This document shows, one piece after another, positions 10,116 through 18,577 of a stretch of DNA of 64,000 bases. Numbering within the stretch: the stretch's first letter is position 1; each line of letters begins with the position of its first letter. Location: contig NZ_JQEC01000015.1 in the NCBI RefSeq assembly GCF_000764185.1, positions 124,001-188,000 on the forward strand. The letters are read 5' to 3'. The notes under the pieces are model-generated. The model was given only the letters and a program-made list of their open reading frames with translations. It was not told the origin of the DNA and did no database searches. The position numbers and the translations under genes were made by a program. This DNA is from Colwellia psychrerythraea. GTDB lineage: Bacteria > Pseudomonadota > Gammaproteobacteria > Enterobacterales > Alteromonadaceae.

Positions 10116-10152
10116 CCGTTCAATTATTCAACATAGATAGAGAAAAGTAGTA

Positions 10153-10335
10153 ATGCGGATCAAATTAACCCAAGACCTAGTATGTGGCAATGACACTTTT
10201 TTAACTGGAGAAGAGTACGAGGCAGTATTAATATTACCTCGTTCAACAACTGTAGAGTTTGTTGCAGATTCAGGTAAAAAAGTCAGAGCATTTAGTTATG
10301 AGTATGTGAAAGTAACACCTGCATCAGACATCTAG
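10153..10335 (+). CDS. Small conserved-looking protein of 60 residues, function unknown
   Basis: MRIKLTQDLVCGNDTF opens a small all-beta protein with alternating hydrophobic residues, ending FSYEYVKVTPASDI. It reads like an SH3-like or KOW-like barrel, but I cannot name a family. A purine-rich GAGAAAAG precedes the ATG and a TATAAT box lies upstream, which supports a real gene. There are no operon partners. Confidence 0.55.
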   Translation: MRIKLTQDLVCGNDTFLTGEEYEAVLILPRSTTVEFVADSGKKVRAFSYEYVKVTPASDI

Positions 10336-10794
10336 CCAAATTAATATCATCATGATAATTAGTATTAGAACCTAAACAAAAAGACTGACATTAATTAAGC
10401 TGATTAGCGAACCTTCCATAATTGATTAGACATCTACAGTTTAACTTCTGTATCGATTTCCATTTATTGCTAGATAAAAATCAGCTTAATTTAATGTTGC
10501 TAACCGTGGGCTTTAAGCCTCTTAAAGAATTAGAGCTAATTAGCCAGGTAGGATAATATTTTGTAAATATTGCTCCAAGTTGAACGACCGATCAGCATGG
10601 CACTTTAGTCGCCTAGTTATAACTAGTCTGCATCCACAAAATCAGGGAAACGGGATGCCTTGATTTATTTTCTGGTTAGGTGCCAATTACCCCATAACCT
10701 CAAGTCGTAAATAAATTGACAAGAAGAACATGCTCTTAAAAGTGTTCCGTCATATGACAACAGGTAGTATGGCTGGAATAAACACCTGGAAAAA
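10336..10794. other. Intergenic, no gene seen
   Basis: About 460 bases between convergent genes. Apart from a short palindrome CTAGTTATAACTAG at 10613-10626 I see no supportable feature. Confidence 0.5.
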
Positions 10795-11328
10795 TCAGAA
10801 ACTAACAATAAATGTTAGTTCAGGGTAGGTTGAGGAGCAATTGTATACGGCATTGCAGTCTGTAAACTTTTCATAGACAATTCCTCCACCAATCGAAACA
10901 CTATTATTTGTGCTGAAATAAGCGCCCACACGATATCCATATGAATTTGTATCATCGATTTTTATGCCATTATAATCGCCATAGAATGTCCGGCGATAAA
11001 ATGCCCCTAGGTATGGTTTGACTACTTTTGGTTGAGTAAAGACATAAGTTATCTTGGGACTAATCTTTGTTATCGATGGATTGCCGGAAAACCAGTGTTG
11101 CACATCTAGGCCAAATTCCAAGCCCTCTGCTAGGTAAAAACCGGCGCCGACGCCCAGAATGGTGTAATTATCATTAAAGGCCGTCCCTGAGCCAGCAACA
11201 ATACCAACGCTCGTCGAGTCTTTTGAAAATGCAGTACTAATACCATTAGTACCAGCACTAACTGCAAAAGCTGTATGGCTAGAACCAATATAAATGAAGA
11301 ACACTGCCAACCATAAAATTATTTTCAT
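10795..11328 (-). CDS. Small outer-membrane beta-barrel protein
   Basis: 177 residues with a signal peptide (MKIILWLAVFFIYIGSSHTAFA) followed by about eight amphipathic strands such as YTILGVGAGFYLAEGLEFGL and GYRVGAYFSTNNSVSIGG, ending in Phe (LTFIVSF). Size and pattern fit an eight-stranded OmpA/OmpW-like barrel. Two Cys residues near the C-terminus (DCNAVYNC) may form an extracellular disulfide. An AGGA site 8 bases upstream supports the start. The ligand is unknown. Confidence 0.75.
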   Translation of the reverse strand: MKIILWLAVFFIYIGSSHTAFAVSAGTNGISTAFSKDSTSVGIVAGSGTAFNDNYTILGVGAGFYLAEGLEFGLDVQHWFSGNPSITKISPKITYVFTQPKVVKPYLGAFYRRTFYGDYNGIKIDDTNSYGYRVGAYFSTNNSVSIGGGIVYEKFTDCNAVYNCSSTYPELTFIVSF

Positions 11329-11644
11329 ATCATATCCTGAGTATTTATTATTCTGCCAATTTTAATCAAGCATTAAGCTTTCTTTGTCGTAGTTCGATTG
11401 AGCAAAGATTGCTAAGTTGAGAAACCGATAACAAGAAAGAACACAATAAAGGGCTCCAAGCACCACACTCGAATAGTCTACTGGAGATCGAATCCGCAAT
11501 ATGCAAGTAAGAGTTAGCTTATTATGAATACAAAAACTAATCAAAACATTAATCTAGGTGTTGATTCCGGAAATTTTCAACTGGACATTTATATCTGTCC
11601 ATTGACATTTATTTTGCTATTTCAAATGATGTGAATGTATTAGG

Positions 11645-11790
11645 GAAGCTTCTGCTGACCGTACTGGTAGCAATCCTCAAACCGGTGCAGAGTGCTAGAT
11701 TTCAGCGACAAAAGACCGGCTTTAAAAGTTGGCAAAGCAATAAAAGACACTGTTACCGGTGAGTCATTCCAGGTCACTATTGTCTCTTAA
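11645..11790 (+). pseudogene. Remnant of an HU/IHF-family DNA-binding protein gene
   Basis: Read across frames, the sequence encodes RTGSNPQTGAE, then a stop, ISATK, a frameshift, and PALKVGKAIKDTVTGESF before a TAA at 11788. This is the C-terminal arm and final helix of HU proteins (canonical RTGRNPQTG...PAFKAGKALKDAV). The in-frame stop at 11695 and the frameshift near 11713 make it non-functional, and I see no matching N-terminal half upstream. Confidence 0.8.
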
Positions 11791-11806
11791 TAGGAAGAGT
11801 CCTGGT

Positions 11807-12193
11807 TTATTTTATTGACTGCGATTTAAGCCAGGTAATTGCACTAGCTTTATCTTCAAATTGTTTAGAGTTTTGACAGTCTCTTGCCGGAGTTCTACTT
11901 TCCAAAATTGTCATAAGTATCTGCGAGTTTATGATCACAGCTTTTGCGACCATATTCTGATTATTTAACCAGATATTACATTCATTAATCTTCTCAAAAA
12001 CTTCTGGGGTAGCCCCTTCGGTTTGGGTGTAATCGAACAATAATTTAAAGTCTTTTTGAGCAAAACTTTCAATGATTAATTTTAGCTCAGTAATTACTTT
12101 AACAATACCTTCAAGATTAAATGAGCCAATAGCTTTAACAAAAATTATATCACCATCAACCGAGATGGAACTTTCACCATGTTCAGTAGCCAT
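11807..12193 (-). CDS. STAS/SpoIIAA-like small protein
   Basis: 128 residues. Alternating strands and helices (ISVDGDIIFVKAIGSFNLEG, KDFKLLFDYTQTEGATPEVF) suggest the SpoIIAA-like fold, as in anti-sigma antagonists and lipid-binding relatives, but the conserved phosphorylatable Ser of STAS antagonists is not evident. A strong GGAGGAA ribosome site precedes the ATG. It is a single gene upstream of a TauE permease and the family assignment is tentative. Confidence 0.6.
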   Translation of the reverse strand: MATEHGESSISVDGDIIFVKAIGSFNLEGIVKVITELKLIIESFAQKDFKLLFDYTQTEGATPEVFEKINECNIWLNNQNMVAKAVIINSQILMTILESRTPARDCQNSKQFEDKASAITWLKSQSIK

Positions 12194-12351
12194 AATATTC
12201 CTCCGAAGTCATAAACCTCATTAAGAGGCTAAACGTTCTCATAATGATACTTCCTACTTGTGGGTAACACTGTGATATAGCACCGCGTTAAGGTGCTAAT
12301 AACGCTACCACCTAACCCGAACACTTTCATCAAAAGAAACGCTAACCACGC

Positions 12352-13164
12352 TTAAATAATAATCATATTTGCAGCCATAACTAACAATAACGCTGCGAAG
12401 ATTTTTTTGATCAAAGGAACGGGTAAAGCATGAGTCGCTTTGGCCCCTATCGGTGCTGTAAACCAAGAAGTACACACAATACCCAATAAAGCAGGTAAGT
12501 ATACGAAGCCAGCAAATCCATCTTCTAAAGCAAAATGAGTACTACCTGAGCTGATGTAACCTATCGAACCAAATAATGCGATAACAATACCGCAAGCAGA
12601 GGCACATCCTATGGCTTTTTTCATATCGAGTGAGAAAAACGTCAACAAGGGCACCAAGAGTGCACCGCCACCTATACCTATCATAGCAGACAACCCTCCA
12701 GTGATCGTGGTGAAAAAAGTTAACAGACCTTTGCTGGGCATTTTAAGTACTTTAGCAGAGTCACTTTTGGTGCTGCTGTACAACATCTTCAATGCAATGA
12801 GTACCACGCTCACAGCAAACACTATGCGTACAACATTCCCTGGTAATAATGCTGCCATAAAGCCACTGATAAGCGCACCAAGAGCAACTCCTGTCATTAT
12901 CCAAGGGGCTAGGTCCCAGGGTACATTGCCATTTTTATGATGAGCGATTGCTGAAGACGTTGAGGTGAATAATATCGACGCCAATGACGTTGCAATTGCA
13001 ACGATAACCACCTGCTCAGGTGGTAAAACCTCGAAGTGAAGTAAAATACTGCTCAACACTGGAACAATAACTAATCCTCCGCCAATACCTAACAGTCCTG
13101 CCAGAAAACCAACGCCACTGCCTAGTAACGCACAGTATATAATCAACAACAATAATTCACTCAT
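12352..13164 (-). CDS. TauE/SafE-family sulfite/sulfonate exporter-type permease
   Basis: 270 residues with eight predicted membrane helices and the duplicated glycine-rich signature of the family: GFLAGLLGIGGGLVIVPVL in the first half and GGLSAMIGIGGGALLVPLL in the second. Members move sulfite, sulfoacetate or other organic anions. It is divergent from mesX, so a link to sulfur-amino-acid metabolism is possible but only inferred from position. Confidence 0.88.
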   Translation of the reverse strand: MSELLLLIIYCALLGSGVGFLAGLLGIGGGLVIVPVLSSILLHFEVLPPEQVVIVAIATSLASILFTSTSSAIAHHKNGNVPWDLAPWIMTGVALGALISGFMAALLPGNVVRIVFAVSVVLIALKMLYSSTKSDSAKVLKMPSKGLLTFFTTITGGLSAMIGIGGGALLVPLLTFFSLDMKKAIGCASACGIVIALFGSIGYISSGSTHFALEDGFAGFVYLPALLGIVCTSWFTAPIGAKATHALPVPLIKKIFAALLLVMAANMIII

Positions 13165-13484
13165 TCAGTTCACTTCTTAAAATAATCAAGGGGGTATCAC
13201 ATTGCAAAAATGCAGTTATGTTCTTATTAAGTTGATTAATATAACTGATACCCACTTAAACATTCAATGAACAAGGGCGTGAATATTTCTCATGGGGTAT
13301 GTGAAATAAATGCGCTTTTCTTCATGGTTTGATCCACGTATAAATTGCACTCTGCTGTTAACTCTAGTGACTGATAAATCTGAAAGTAAGATTGGGATGT
13401 CCAGAAAGAGTAAGCAATAAATTTAGGTTTTATCTCAAGCTATTACCTCAGCTTTTATCTCAGAACATAGGATACCGGATCACC

Positions 13485-14462
13485 ATGAATAAAGATTTTA
13501 CCTTTACTATTAAGAGCACTTCTCTTGATGAAAATTATCAGCCCTCAGACAATACACGTATCACGACCAACTTTGCTAATTTGGCGAGAGGAAATTACCG
13601 TCAAGCAAACTTACGCAACGCCTTAAAGATGATTGATAATAGTTTTAATGCCTTGGCAAATTGGGATAACCCCAAAGGCGATCGTTATTCTGTCGAACTT
13701 GAAATCATTTCGGTTGATATGGATATTGAAGGCAGTGGTCAAACCTTCCCATCGATTGAAATATTGAAAACGAATATTGTTGATCATAAAACTAACAAAC
13801 GCATTGAAGGCATTGTAGGAAATAACTTTTCCTCTTATGTGCGAGATTATGATTTTAGCGTATTACTGCAGAACCATAATAAGAATCAGCCCCAGTTTAG
13901 CATTCCAGAAAATTTTGGCGAACTGCATGGCAAGCTCTTTCAGTATTTCGTCAATTCAGATGTTTACCAGCAAAACTTTAAAAAGACACCGGTAATTTGT
14001 CTCAGTGTTTCAGATAACAAGACCTATCATAGAACTGAAAATCAGCATCCCGTATTAGGTGTTGAATACCAGCCAAATGAATCTTCTTTGACTGAGCAAT
14101 ATTTCAAAAAAATGGGCTTACAGGTTCGTTATTTTATGCCACCAAATAGTGTTGCACCGCTAGCTTTTTATTTCTTTGGTGATTTACTTAATGATTACAC
14201 TAGTCTTGAGCTTATAAGTACCATTAGCACGATGGAAACTTTTCAGAAAATCTACCGACCAGAGATTTATAATGCTAATGCTGTTGCAGGAAAGTCCTAT
14301 CAACCAAATTTAAAGAGCCAAGACCATTCTATAACTCAAATTGTTTATGATCGAGCAGAGCGTAGCCAGTTGGGTAAAGAGCAGGGAAAATTTGCTGAGG
14401 AGCACTTCATCAAACCTTATCAAACTGTGCTTGAGCAATGGTCTGCCAGTTACGTGCAATAA
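13485..14462 (+). CDS. mesX: MesX (DUF1852), partner of core methionine synthase
   Basis: 325 residues from the ATG at 13485; a longer in-frame start at 13392 uses TTG and has no ribosome site. The sequence (FTIKSTSLDENYQPSDNTRITTNF..., RGNYRQANLRNAL, ENFGELHGKLFQYFVNSD) matches my recollection of DUF1852, which always travels with a MetE-C-like protein. In published genetics this pair is MesX-MesD, a methionine synthase of aerobic bacteria lacking the folate domain, whose methyl donor was unclear. mesD follows 84 bases downstream in the same direction. I see no SAM or cobalamin riboswitch upstream. Confidence 0.85.
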   Translation: MNKDFTFTIKSTSLDENYQPSDNTRITTNFANLARGNYRQANLRNALKMIDNSFNALANWDNPKGDRYSVELEIISVDMDIEGSGQTFPSIEILKTNIVDHKTNKRIEGIVGNNFSSYVRDYDFSVLLQNHNKNQPQFSIPENFGELHGKLFQYFVNSDVYQQNFKKTPVICLSVSDNKTYHRTENQHPVLGVEYQPNESSLTEQYFKKMGLQVRYFMPPNSVAPLAFYFFGDLLNDYTSLELISTISTMETFQKIYRPEIYNANAVAGKSYQPNLKSQDHSITQIVYDRAERSQLGKEQGKFAEEHFIKPYQTVLEQWSASYVQ

Positions 14463-14546
14463 CTGCATTTAATAACTAGGCTCAATAGCTACGTTAAAAA
14501 CTAAGTTACGTTTAAAAAAACACCAAAATATACGGCATCATTTATC

Positions 14547-15590
14547 ATGAAAACTAATACTCTTAAAGCAATATTACCTACGTCAACAGCAGGCAGTTTA
14601 CCTAAACCGGCTTGGCTTGCAGAGCCTGAAACACTTTGGTCACCTTGGAAATTGCAAGATGAGGAATTAATTGCGGGCAAACAAGATGCTTTACGTTTGT
14701 CATTGCAAGATCAACAACAAGCAGGTATCGATATTGTCAGTGATGGCGAGCAAACCCGCCAACATTTTGTTACTACATTTATTGAAAACCTCAACGGCGT
14801 TGATTTTGAAAAACGTAAAACCGTTAAAATTCGTGACCGCTATGATGCGAGTGTTCCAACAGTCGTAGGTCCCGTATCTCGTCAAAAACCTGTTTTTGTT
14901 GAAGATGCCAAGTTTTTACGTCAGCAAACCAAACAACCAATCAAATGGGCGCTGCCAGGCCCCATGACGATGATAGATACGCTTTATGATGACCATTATA
15001 AAAGTCGCGAAAAACTCGCCTGGGAATTCGCCAAAATTCTCAATCAAGAAGCCAAAGAGTTAGAAGCGGCTGGTGTTGATATTATTCAATTTGATGAGCC
15101 TGCGTTTAATGTGTTTTTCGATGAGGTAAATGATTGGGGCATAGCTTGTTTAGAGAGAGCAATTGAAGGACTTAAATGTGAAACTGCTGTACATATTTGT
15201 TATGGCTATGGCATCAAAGCCAATACAGACTGGAAAAAGACGTTGGGATCAGAGTGGCGACAATATGAAGAAGCGTTCCCCAAACTGCAAAAATCTAATA
15301 TCGATATTATCTCACTAGAATGTCACAACTCTCATGTTCCAATGGAGCTACTTGAACTCATTAGGGGTAAAAAAGTGATGGTAGGCGCCATCGATGTCGC
15401 CAGCAATACCATAGAGACACCAGAGGAAGTAGCTAATACTCTACGAAAAGCACTTAAATTTGTAGATGCCGACAAGCTCTACCCTTCTACTAACTGCGGC
15501 ATGGCTCCTTTGTCTCACCAAGTGGCAAGAGGCAAGCTAAATGCCCTCAGTGCAGGGGCAGAAATCATCAGAAGAGAACTTTCGGCCTAG
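14547..15590 (+). CDS. mesD: MesD core methionine synthase (MetE C-terminal catalytic domain)
   Basis: 347 residues forming only the catalytic TIM barrel of cobalamin-independent methionine synthase; MetE itself is ~750 residues. The zinc-binding residues are recognisable: His and Cys in AVHICYGYG and a second Cys in STNCGMAPL. TAGSLPKP and SDGEQTRQHF mark the homocysteine-binding N-terminus, and ALPGPMTM and IIQFDEPAF are typical core motifs. Pairing with mesX supports the MesD family over MesA-C. The cytoplasmic product would make methionine from homocysteine. No strong ribosome site precedes the ATG, so translation may be coupled. Confidence 0.87.
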   Translation: MKTNTLKAILPTSTAGSLPKPAWLAEPETLWSPWKLQDEELIAGKQDALRLSLQDQQQAGIDIVSDGEQTRQHFVTTFIENLNGVDFEKRKTVKIRDRYDASVPTVVGPVSRQKPVFVEDAKFLRQQTKQPIKWALPGPMTMIDTLYDDHYKSREKLAWEFAKILNQEAKELEAAGVDIIQFDEPAFNVFFDEVNDWGIACLERAIEGLKCETAVHICYGYGIKANTDWKKTLGSEWRQYEEAFPKLQKSNIDIISLECHNSHVPMELLELIRGKKVMVGAIDVASNTIETPEEVANTLRKALKFVDADKLYPSTNCGMAPLSHQVARGKLNALSAGAEIIRRELSA

Positions 15591-15664
15591 GACGTATTGA
15601 TCTTTGCCTTGGGTAATCATTAAGACAAAGATAACGTCGAATAAGTCGAACAGATCCAGGCCAA

Positions 15665-15745
15665 GACAGGTCAATTGATCATGGACAATGATTTGTTGGC
15701 TAGAATAGTGAGCGTAGCCAGCACAATTAAATAGTTATGTGTAAA
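15665..15745 (-). repeat. attC-like site of the cupin cassette
   Basis: Inner arms GTTGGCTA (15695-15702) and TAGCCAGC (15715-15722) around a short loop match the family core. Outer cores are degenerate. This would be the last site of the array. Confidence 0.5.
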
Positions 15746-15758
15746 CTATTTAATTGTG
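15722..15758 (-). terminator. Hairpin at the end of the cupin gene
   Basis: A perfect 15-bp inverted repeat (CACAATTAAATAGTT at 15722-15736; complement at 15744-15758) with a 7-nt loop overlaps the last codons of the cupin gene and the end of its attC-like site. Confidence 0.6.
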
Positions 15759-16159
15759 ATCGGTTGTCCTTTTATACCGGCGTAAAACACAATAATTTCT
15801 GCTGGTACGTTGCCACTATTTTCACCAAAGTGCCATTTATTTACTAATTCAACGATGGGATCACCTGCCGTCATAATCAGTTTCTTTCCAGCTTTGTTTA
15901 CAACCGTCAACTCACCTTTTATTAATACTCCCGCATTAATAAAAGGGTGTTGATGAAGTGGTAATGTAACCCCTGCAGGAATAGTTATCTTAAGAATCGT
16001 AACCTCTGGTTGACCTTCCGGGTATGATAGAAGTTGACTGCCATCCCAGCTATTTGTCGACTTTACTAATGTCTGAGAAATAATAGTTGTTTCTATTTGT
16101 TCAGCAGAGACCGATAACGTAAACAAAATCATCAGTATTAACCCAATTAAAACTCTCAT
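15746..16159 (-). CDS. Exported cupin-domain protein
   Basis: 137 residues. Signal peptide MRVLIGLILMILFTLSVSAEQ, then a single cupin barrel with a metal-type motif (ITIPAGVTLPLHQHPF..GVLIKGELTVV) and a second motif around PIVELVNKWHFGENSG. Small periplasmic cupins often bind a metal and act as dioxygenases or sensors; the substrate is unknown. GGAG precedes the ATG. It lies between two attC-like sites and is probably the terminal cassette. Confidence 0.75.
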   Translation of the reverse strand: MRVLIGLILMILFTLSVSAEQIETTIISQTLVKSTNSWDGSQLLSYPEGQPEVTILKITIPAGVTLPLHQHPFINAGVLIKGELTVVNKAGKKLIMTAGDPIVELVNKWHFGENSGNVPAEIIVFYAGIKGQPITIK

Positions 16160-16194
16160 TTTTCACTCCAAGTACAGTATATAAATACCAATCC

Positions 16195-16285
16195 CGCGTA
16201 AACGGCTAAATAATAGTTGGCTATTATGTTAAGCGGTGCGAAACTCGGCCAACTGTGACGAGTCCTGCTTTAGTGGTTTATTATA
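16195..16285 (-). repeat. attC site of the GFA cassette
   Basis: Inner arms AGTTGGC and GGCCAACT around TATTATGTTAAGCGGTGCGA, with degenerate outer cores. Confidence 0.65.
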
Positions 16286-16291
16286 TGCAAA

Positions 16292-16720
16292 TTACTCTTG
16301 AACTTGCCAATTTGACGGGAAGCTAACCCACTGACATTTACTAGAGTTATTTAATGTATGAGTCGGTTCTAAAACTTCAGAATCTGAAAAACAACCACCT
16401 GCTACACCAATTAAATGAGGCATTGTGGATATAGTCCAATACAGCGTAATGCCACATTGAGTACAAAAATGACGATTTTGTTCGTGGTTTTGCTCTTTAT
16501 GCCATAGTTTATAAATTTTAGTATCGCCTGACTTATTTAATACTGCATCGGTTTTAAAATAAGTAGATATACCAAAAGCACTTCCCGTACGTTGTTTACA
16601 GTTTGTACAATTACAAACCGAATTCATTTCAGGCTTACCTGAAACTGTTATAGATATTTGCTTACAACAGCAAGTTGCTTCGAATGTCACAAAACCTTCC
16701 TTTGCATTGGTGTTATCCAC
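16292..16720 (-). CDS. GFA-family (CENP-V type) zinc protein
   Basis: 142 residues starting with GTG at 16720. The fold is the zinc-binding GFA domain: CCCKQI, CNCTNCKQRTGSAFG and HFCTQCGITLYW supply the Cys ligands, followed by VAGGCF. The family is named for glutathione-dependent formaldehyde activation, although most members have unknown thiol-linked functions. The start lies within the palindrome of the neighbouring attC, typical for cassette genes with almost no leader. GFA genes are frequent integron cargo in marine bacteria. Confidence 0.85.
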   Translation of the reverse strand: MDNTNAKEGFVTFEATCCCKQISITVSGKPEMNSVCNCTNCKQRTGSAFGISTYFKTDAVLNKSGDTKIYKLWHKEQNHEQNRHFCTQCGITLYWTISTMPHLIGVAGGCFSDSEVLEPTHTLNNSSKCQWVSFPSNWQVQE

Positions 16721-16815
16721 TTAAGTGGACAAAAATAGTTGGTTGAAATGTGAAGCGAAGCGGAACCTAACCAACTGTTTTTGTCGCACTTCAAACTTGA
16801 AACTAAGTTTTTACT
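16714..16815 (-). repeat. attC site of the lipoprotein cassette
   Basis: TGGACAAAAATAGTTGGTT pairs with AACCAACTGTTTTTGTC across a loop GAAATGTGAAGCGAAGCGG; the outer core is degenerate. Confidence 0.75.
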
Positions 16816-16821
16816 ACAACC

Positions 16822-17028
16822 TTACTGATTAACAATCTCTTTTCGCTCTTTTTCATATTCTTCGTAGGACTTAGATATAACCTTGTTACATTCTACATGC
16901 TGTTCCCCCGTCTGTGCTTGATTTACACACTCACTTTTTTGATAATCTTGACCTATTTGGTATAAATCTTTGCTAGTGCAAGCTGTTAAAATGACTACAA
17001 GAAAAAGGGAAAATATACATTTATTCAT
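16822..17028 (-). CDS. Small lipoprotein
   Basis: 68 residues starting at 17028, where GAAGG is properly placed; an upstream in-frame ATG at 17070 lacks one. MNKCIFSLFLVVILTACTSK is a lipoprotein signal with lipobox LTAC, followed by a short charged helical mature part with two Cys (SECVNQ, VECNKV) that could pair. Function unknown; typical small cassette protein. Confidence 0.7.
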   Translation of the reverse strand: MNKCIFSLFLVVILTACTSKDLYQIGQDYQKSECVNQAQTGEQHVECNKVISKSYEEYEKERKEIVNQ

Positions 17029-17239
17029 AGGATAACCTTCAGAGTATATAAAGTTAACATTTAAGATCAATAGAGTGATTTATTACCATAAAGTTCAACA
17101 GTAATGGACATTGATGAAAAATAGCAACTTATTATGGAGACACCTTAGTAATGCACGCCCCATAACTTTAATTCAACAAACCTTAACCCTCCTGTTTTCA
17201 ATAACTTACAAAATAAAAATGTTTGTTTTTTGTTAGGGC

Positions 17240-17357
17240 TCGAATATTACTGAGGTTCATTAGAGAATATATGGCAAAAAATTAAATATTAATATCAGCT
17301 AAGCCACTTTGAGGACATTAGCGATTACGGATAATTGGACTGATTAGATTTTGTATC
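17240..17357 (-). repeat. Non-coding cassette leader sharing sequence with 30.5 and 27.1 kb
   Basis: The leader of the lipoprotein cassette contains AATATATGGCAA...ATCAGC...ACTTTG.G.ACATTA, also recognisable at 30490-30560 beside the phage-type integrase. Its end GATTAGATTTTGTATCGATAA resembles 27119-27139. The meaning is unknown; see findings. Confidence 0.45.
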
Positions 17358-17460
17358 GATAACACCTCAACAAGCAGAGAGTAATAATTTGCTATAGTGT
17401 GAAACAAAGTGGAGCCTAGCAAACCGTTACGAGTTCGACTTTATTGCCTTGTTAACTTCT
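17358..17460 (-). repeat. attC site of the GNAT cassette
   Basis: Outer cores ATAACACCTC and CCTTGTTAAC, inner arms TTTGCTA and TAGCAAA around a loop GTGTGAAACAAAGTGGAGCC. Confidence 0.75.
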
Positions 17461-17464
17461 ATAT

Positions 17465-17923
17465 TCAAGAATCGAGCAACATAGAATGATAAATTATACC
17501 ATCCGTATTTTGTTGAGTAGCGTCTAAACGAAAACCGAAACTCTCATAAACTGGAATAGCCATCGTCGAAGACTTTACCCAGTAGTTGCCATTACCTCCA
17601 TGAGCTAAGCAAATTGCATTTGCCGCGGTCCATAATTGCTTTGCGATATTTAACTTTCTAGCCGTAGGGTCAACAAAAAGCTGACTTAACTTCTCTTTTT
17701 CATATATTGCTATGACTCCAACAATTCTGTATTCCTTAATAAAGCATAACATCAAATATTCCTCATTCTGGATGCGACTTTTTATAGCTTTCAATTCGAG
17801 AGTTTCTTTAAAATGTGCAACTCCTTCTTGATTAAAGTCAGTGTTACTTTCTGGCTGAGCAGCGCTCAGAATGAGAGATCGAATTCCTTCAGCATCATTG
17901 ATTGTAGCTTTACGTATACTCAT
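17465..17923 (-). CDS. GNAT-family N-acetyltransferase
   Basis: 152 residues. MSIRKATINDAEGIRSLILS is the N-terminal GNAT strand-helix. GVIAIYEKEKLSQLFVDPTARKLNIAKQLW contains motif A, with a weak acetyl-CoA loop (TARKLNIAKQL instead of RxxGxG). VYESFGFR is the usual motif B end. It would acetylate a small molecule or protein; no substrate is suggested. Single-gene cassette with attC immediately downstream; this family is common in cassette arrays. Confidence 0.85.
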   Translation of the reverse strand: MSIRKATINDAEGIRSLILSAAQPESNTDFNQEGVAHFKETLELKAIKSRIQNEEYLMLCFIKEYRIVGVIAIYEKEKLSQLFVDPTARKLNIAKQLWTAANAICLAHGGNGNYWVKSSTMAIPVYESFGFRLDATQQNTDGIIYHSMLLDS

Positions 17924-17937
17924 TATAACCTTAGGAA

Positions 17938-18038
17938 GTTAACGCCTTACTAAGAGGCGATTAATTGTTGGCTAAAATGTGAAACGAAATGGAACCCAAG
18001 CCAACCATTATGAGTCCGTTCTTAAACGCCTTGTATGT
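17938..18038 (-). repeat. attC site of the 96-residue cassette
   Basis: GTTAACGCCTTACTAAGAGG and CGTTCTTAAACGCCTTGTATG as outer parts; inner arms TTGTTGGCT and AGCCAACC. One of the best preserved sites. Confidence 0.85.
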
Positions 18039-18042
18039 GTAT

Positions 18043-18333
18043 TTACTGCAATGTTTGGGTTGGCGAGAAATCCACTTTCCAAATATCCAACTCGTACAAG
18101 TTGCCTTTTTGATCTACATTTAACGCGGCTGACACAGAAGTGCCATCAATATCTTTAAACATATATTCTGCAACCTCTTCACCTAGTTGTCTACCAGCAT
18201 AGTTTTCTCCGATAGCTAGACTTCCCATACCACCGTCATCCATTGGATTGACAAGTAATTGGGTAATATCTACTTCCAATTTAGCTATCTTCATCAACTT
18301 TGTGATTATTGCTATTTCAGTTGAATTCCGCAT
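18043..18333 (-). CDS. Small cassette protein, function unknown
   Basis: 96 residues, soluble, alpha/beta. A DDGGMGSLAI segment follows an N-terminal helix, and a final strand pair reads NLYELDIWKVDFSPTQTLQ. It resembles small immunity-like or DUF6984-type proteins, but I am not certain of the family. The ATG is 10 bases from the cassette boundary, so its expression probably depends on an upstream cassette. Confidence 0.65.
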   Translation of the reverse strand: MRNSTEIAIITKLMKIAKLEVDITQLLVNPMDDGGMGSLAIGENYAGRQLGEEVAEYMFKDIDGTSVSAALNVDQKGNLYELDIWKVDFSPTQTLQ

Positions 18334-18342
18334 TATAGATAC

Positions 18343-18575
18343 TAACGCCCTAATAAGGGCTTTAATTGCTGAGCATTACTTCATAAAAATCAAAAGAATA
18401 GGCCTTATCTAATCAGACCTGCTGTTTCATTTGTAGCACATGTGTAGCAGTTTGGTTTACACGTTATTTGCTCACACGATATCACTAAGTCGTCTCTGAA
18501 TACCATATTGCTGGCTAAAATGTGTAAGGGACAAACAACAGACATCTGTTATTTGTCCCTTTAAATGACTTATGC
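18343..18575 (-). repeat. attC site split by about 167 bp
   Basis: The outer half TAACGCCCTAATAAGGG lies at 18343-18359. The complementary half begins AAGGGACAAACAACAG at 18526 and pairs with CTGTTATTTGTCCCTT. The segment between is bounded by TAAGGG on both sides. It holds a second attC-like fragment (TTGCTGGCTAAAATG at 18509) and the repeat TTTGTAGCACATGTGTAGCA, also found beside the integrase at 31.7 kb. Confidence 0.65.
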
Positions 18576-18577
18576 AT

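Noticed and set aside
10613-10626. Palindrome CTAGTTATAACTAG
   Set aside because: It is short, isolated, and could occur by chance in AT-rich DNA.
11362-11544. A 60-residue open frame on the minus strand
   Set aside because: No ribosome site, odd composition, and it lies in a decayed region next to the HU relic.
13200-13484. SAM or cobalamin riboswitch before mesX
   Set aside because: I could not find the conserved B12-box or SAM-riboswitch core elements.
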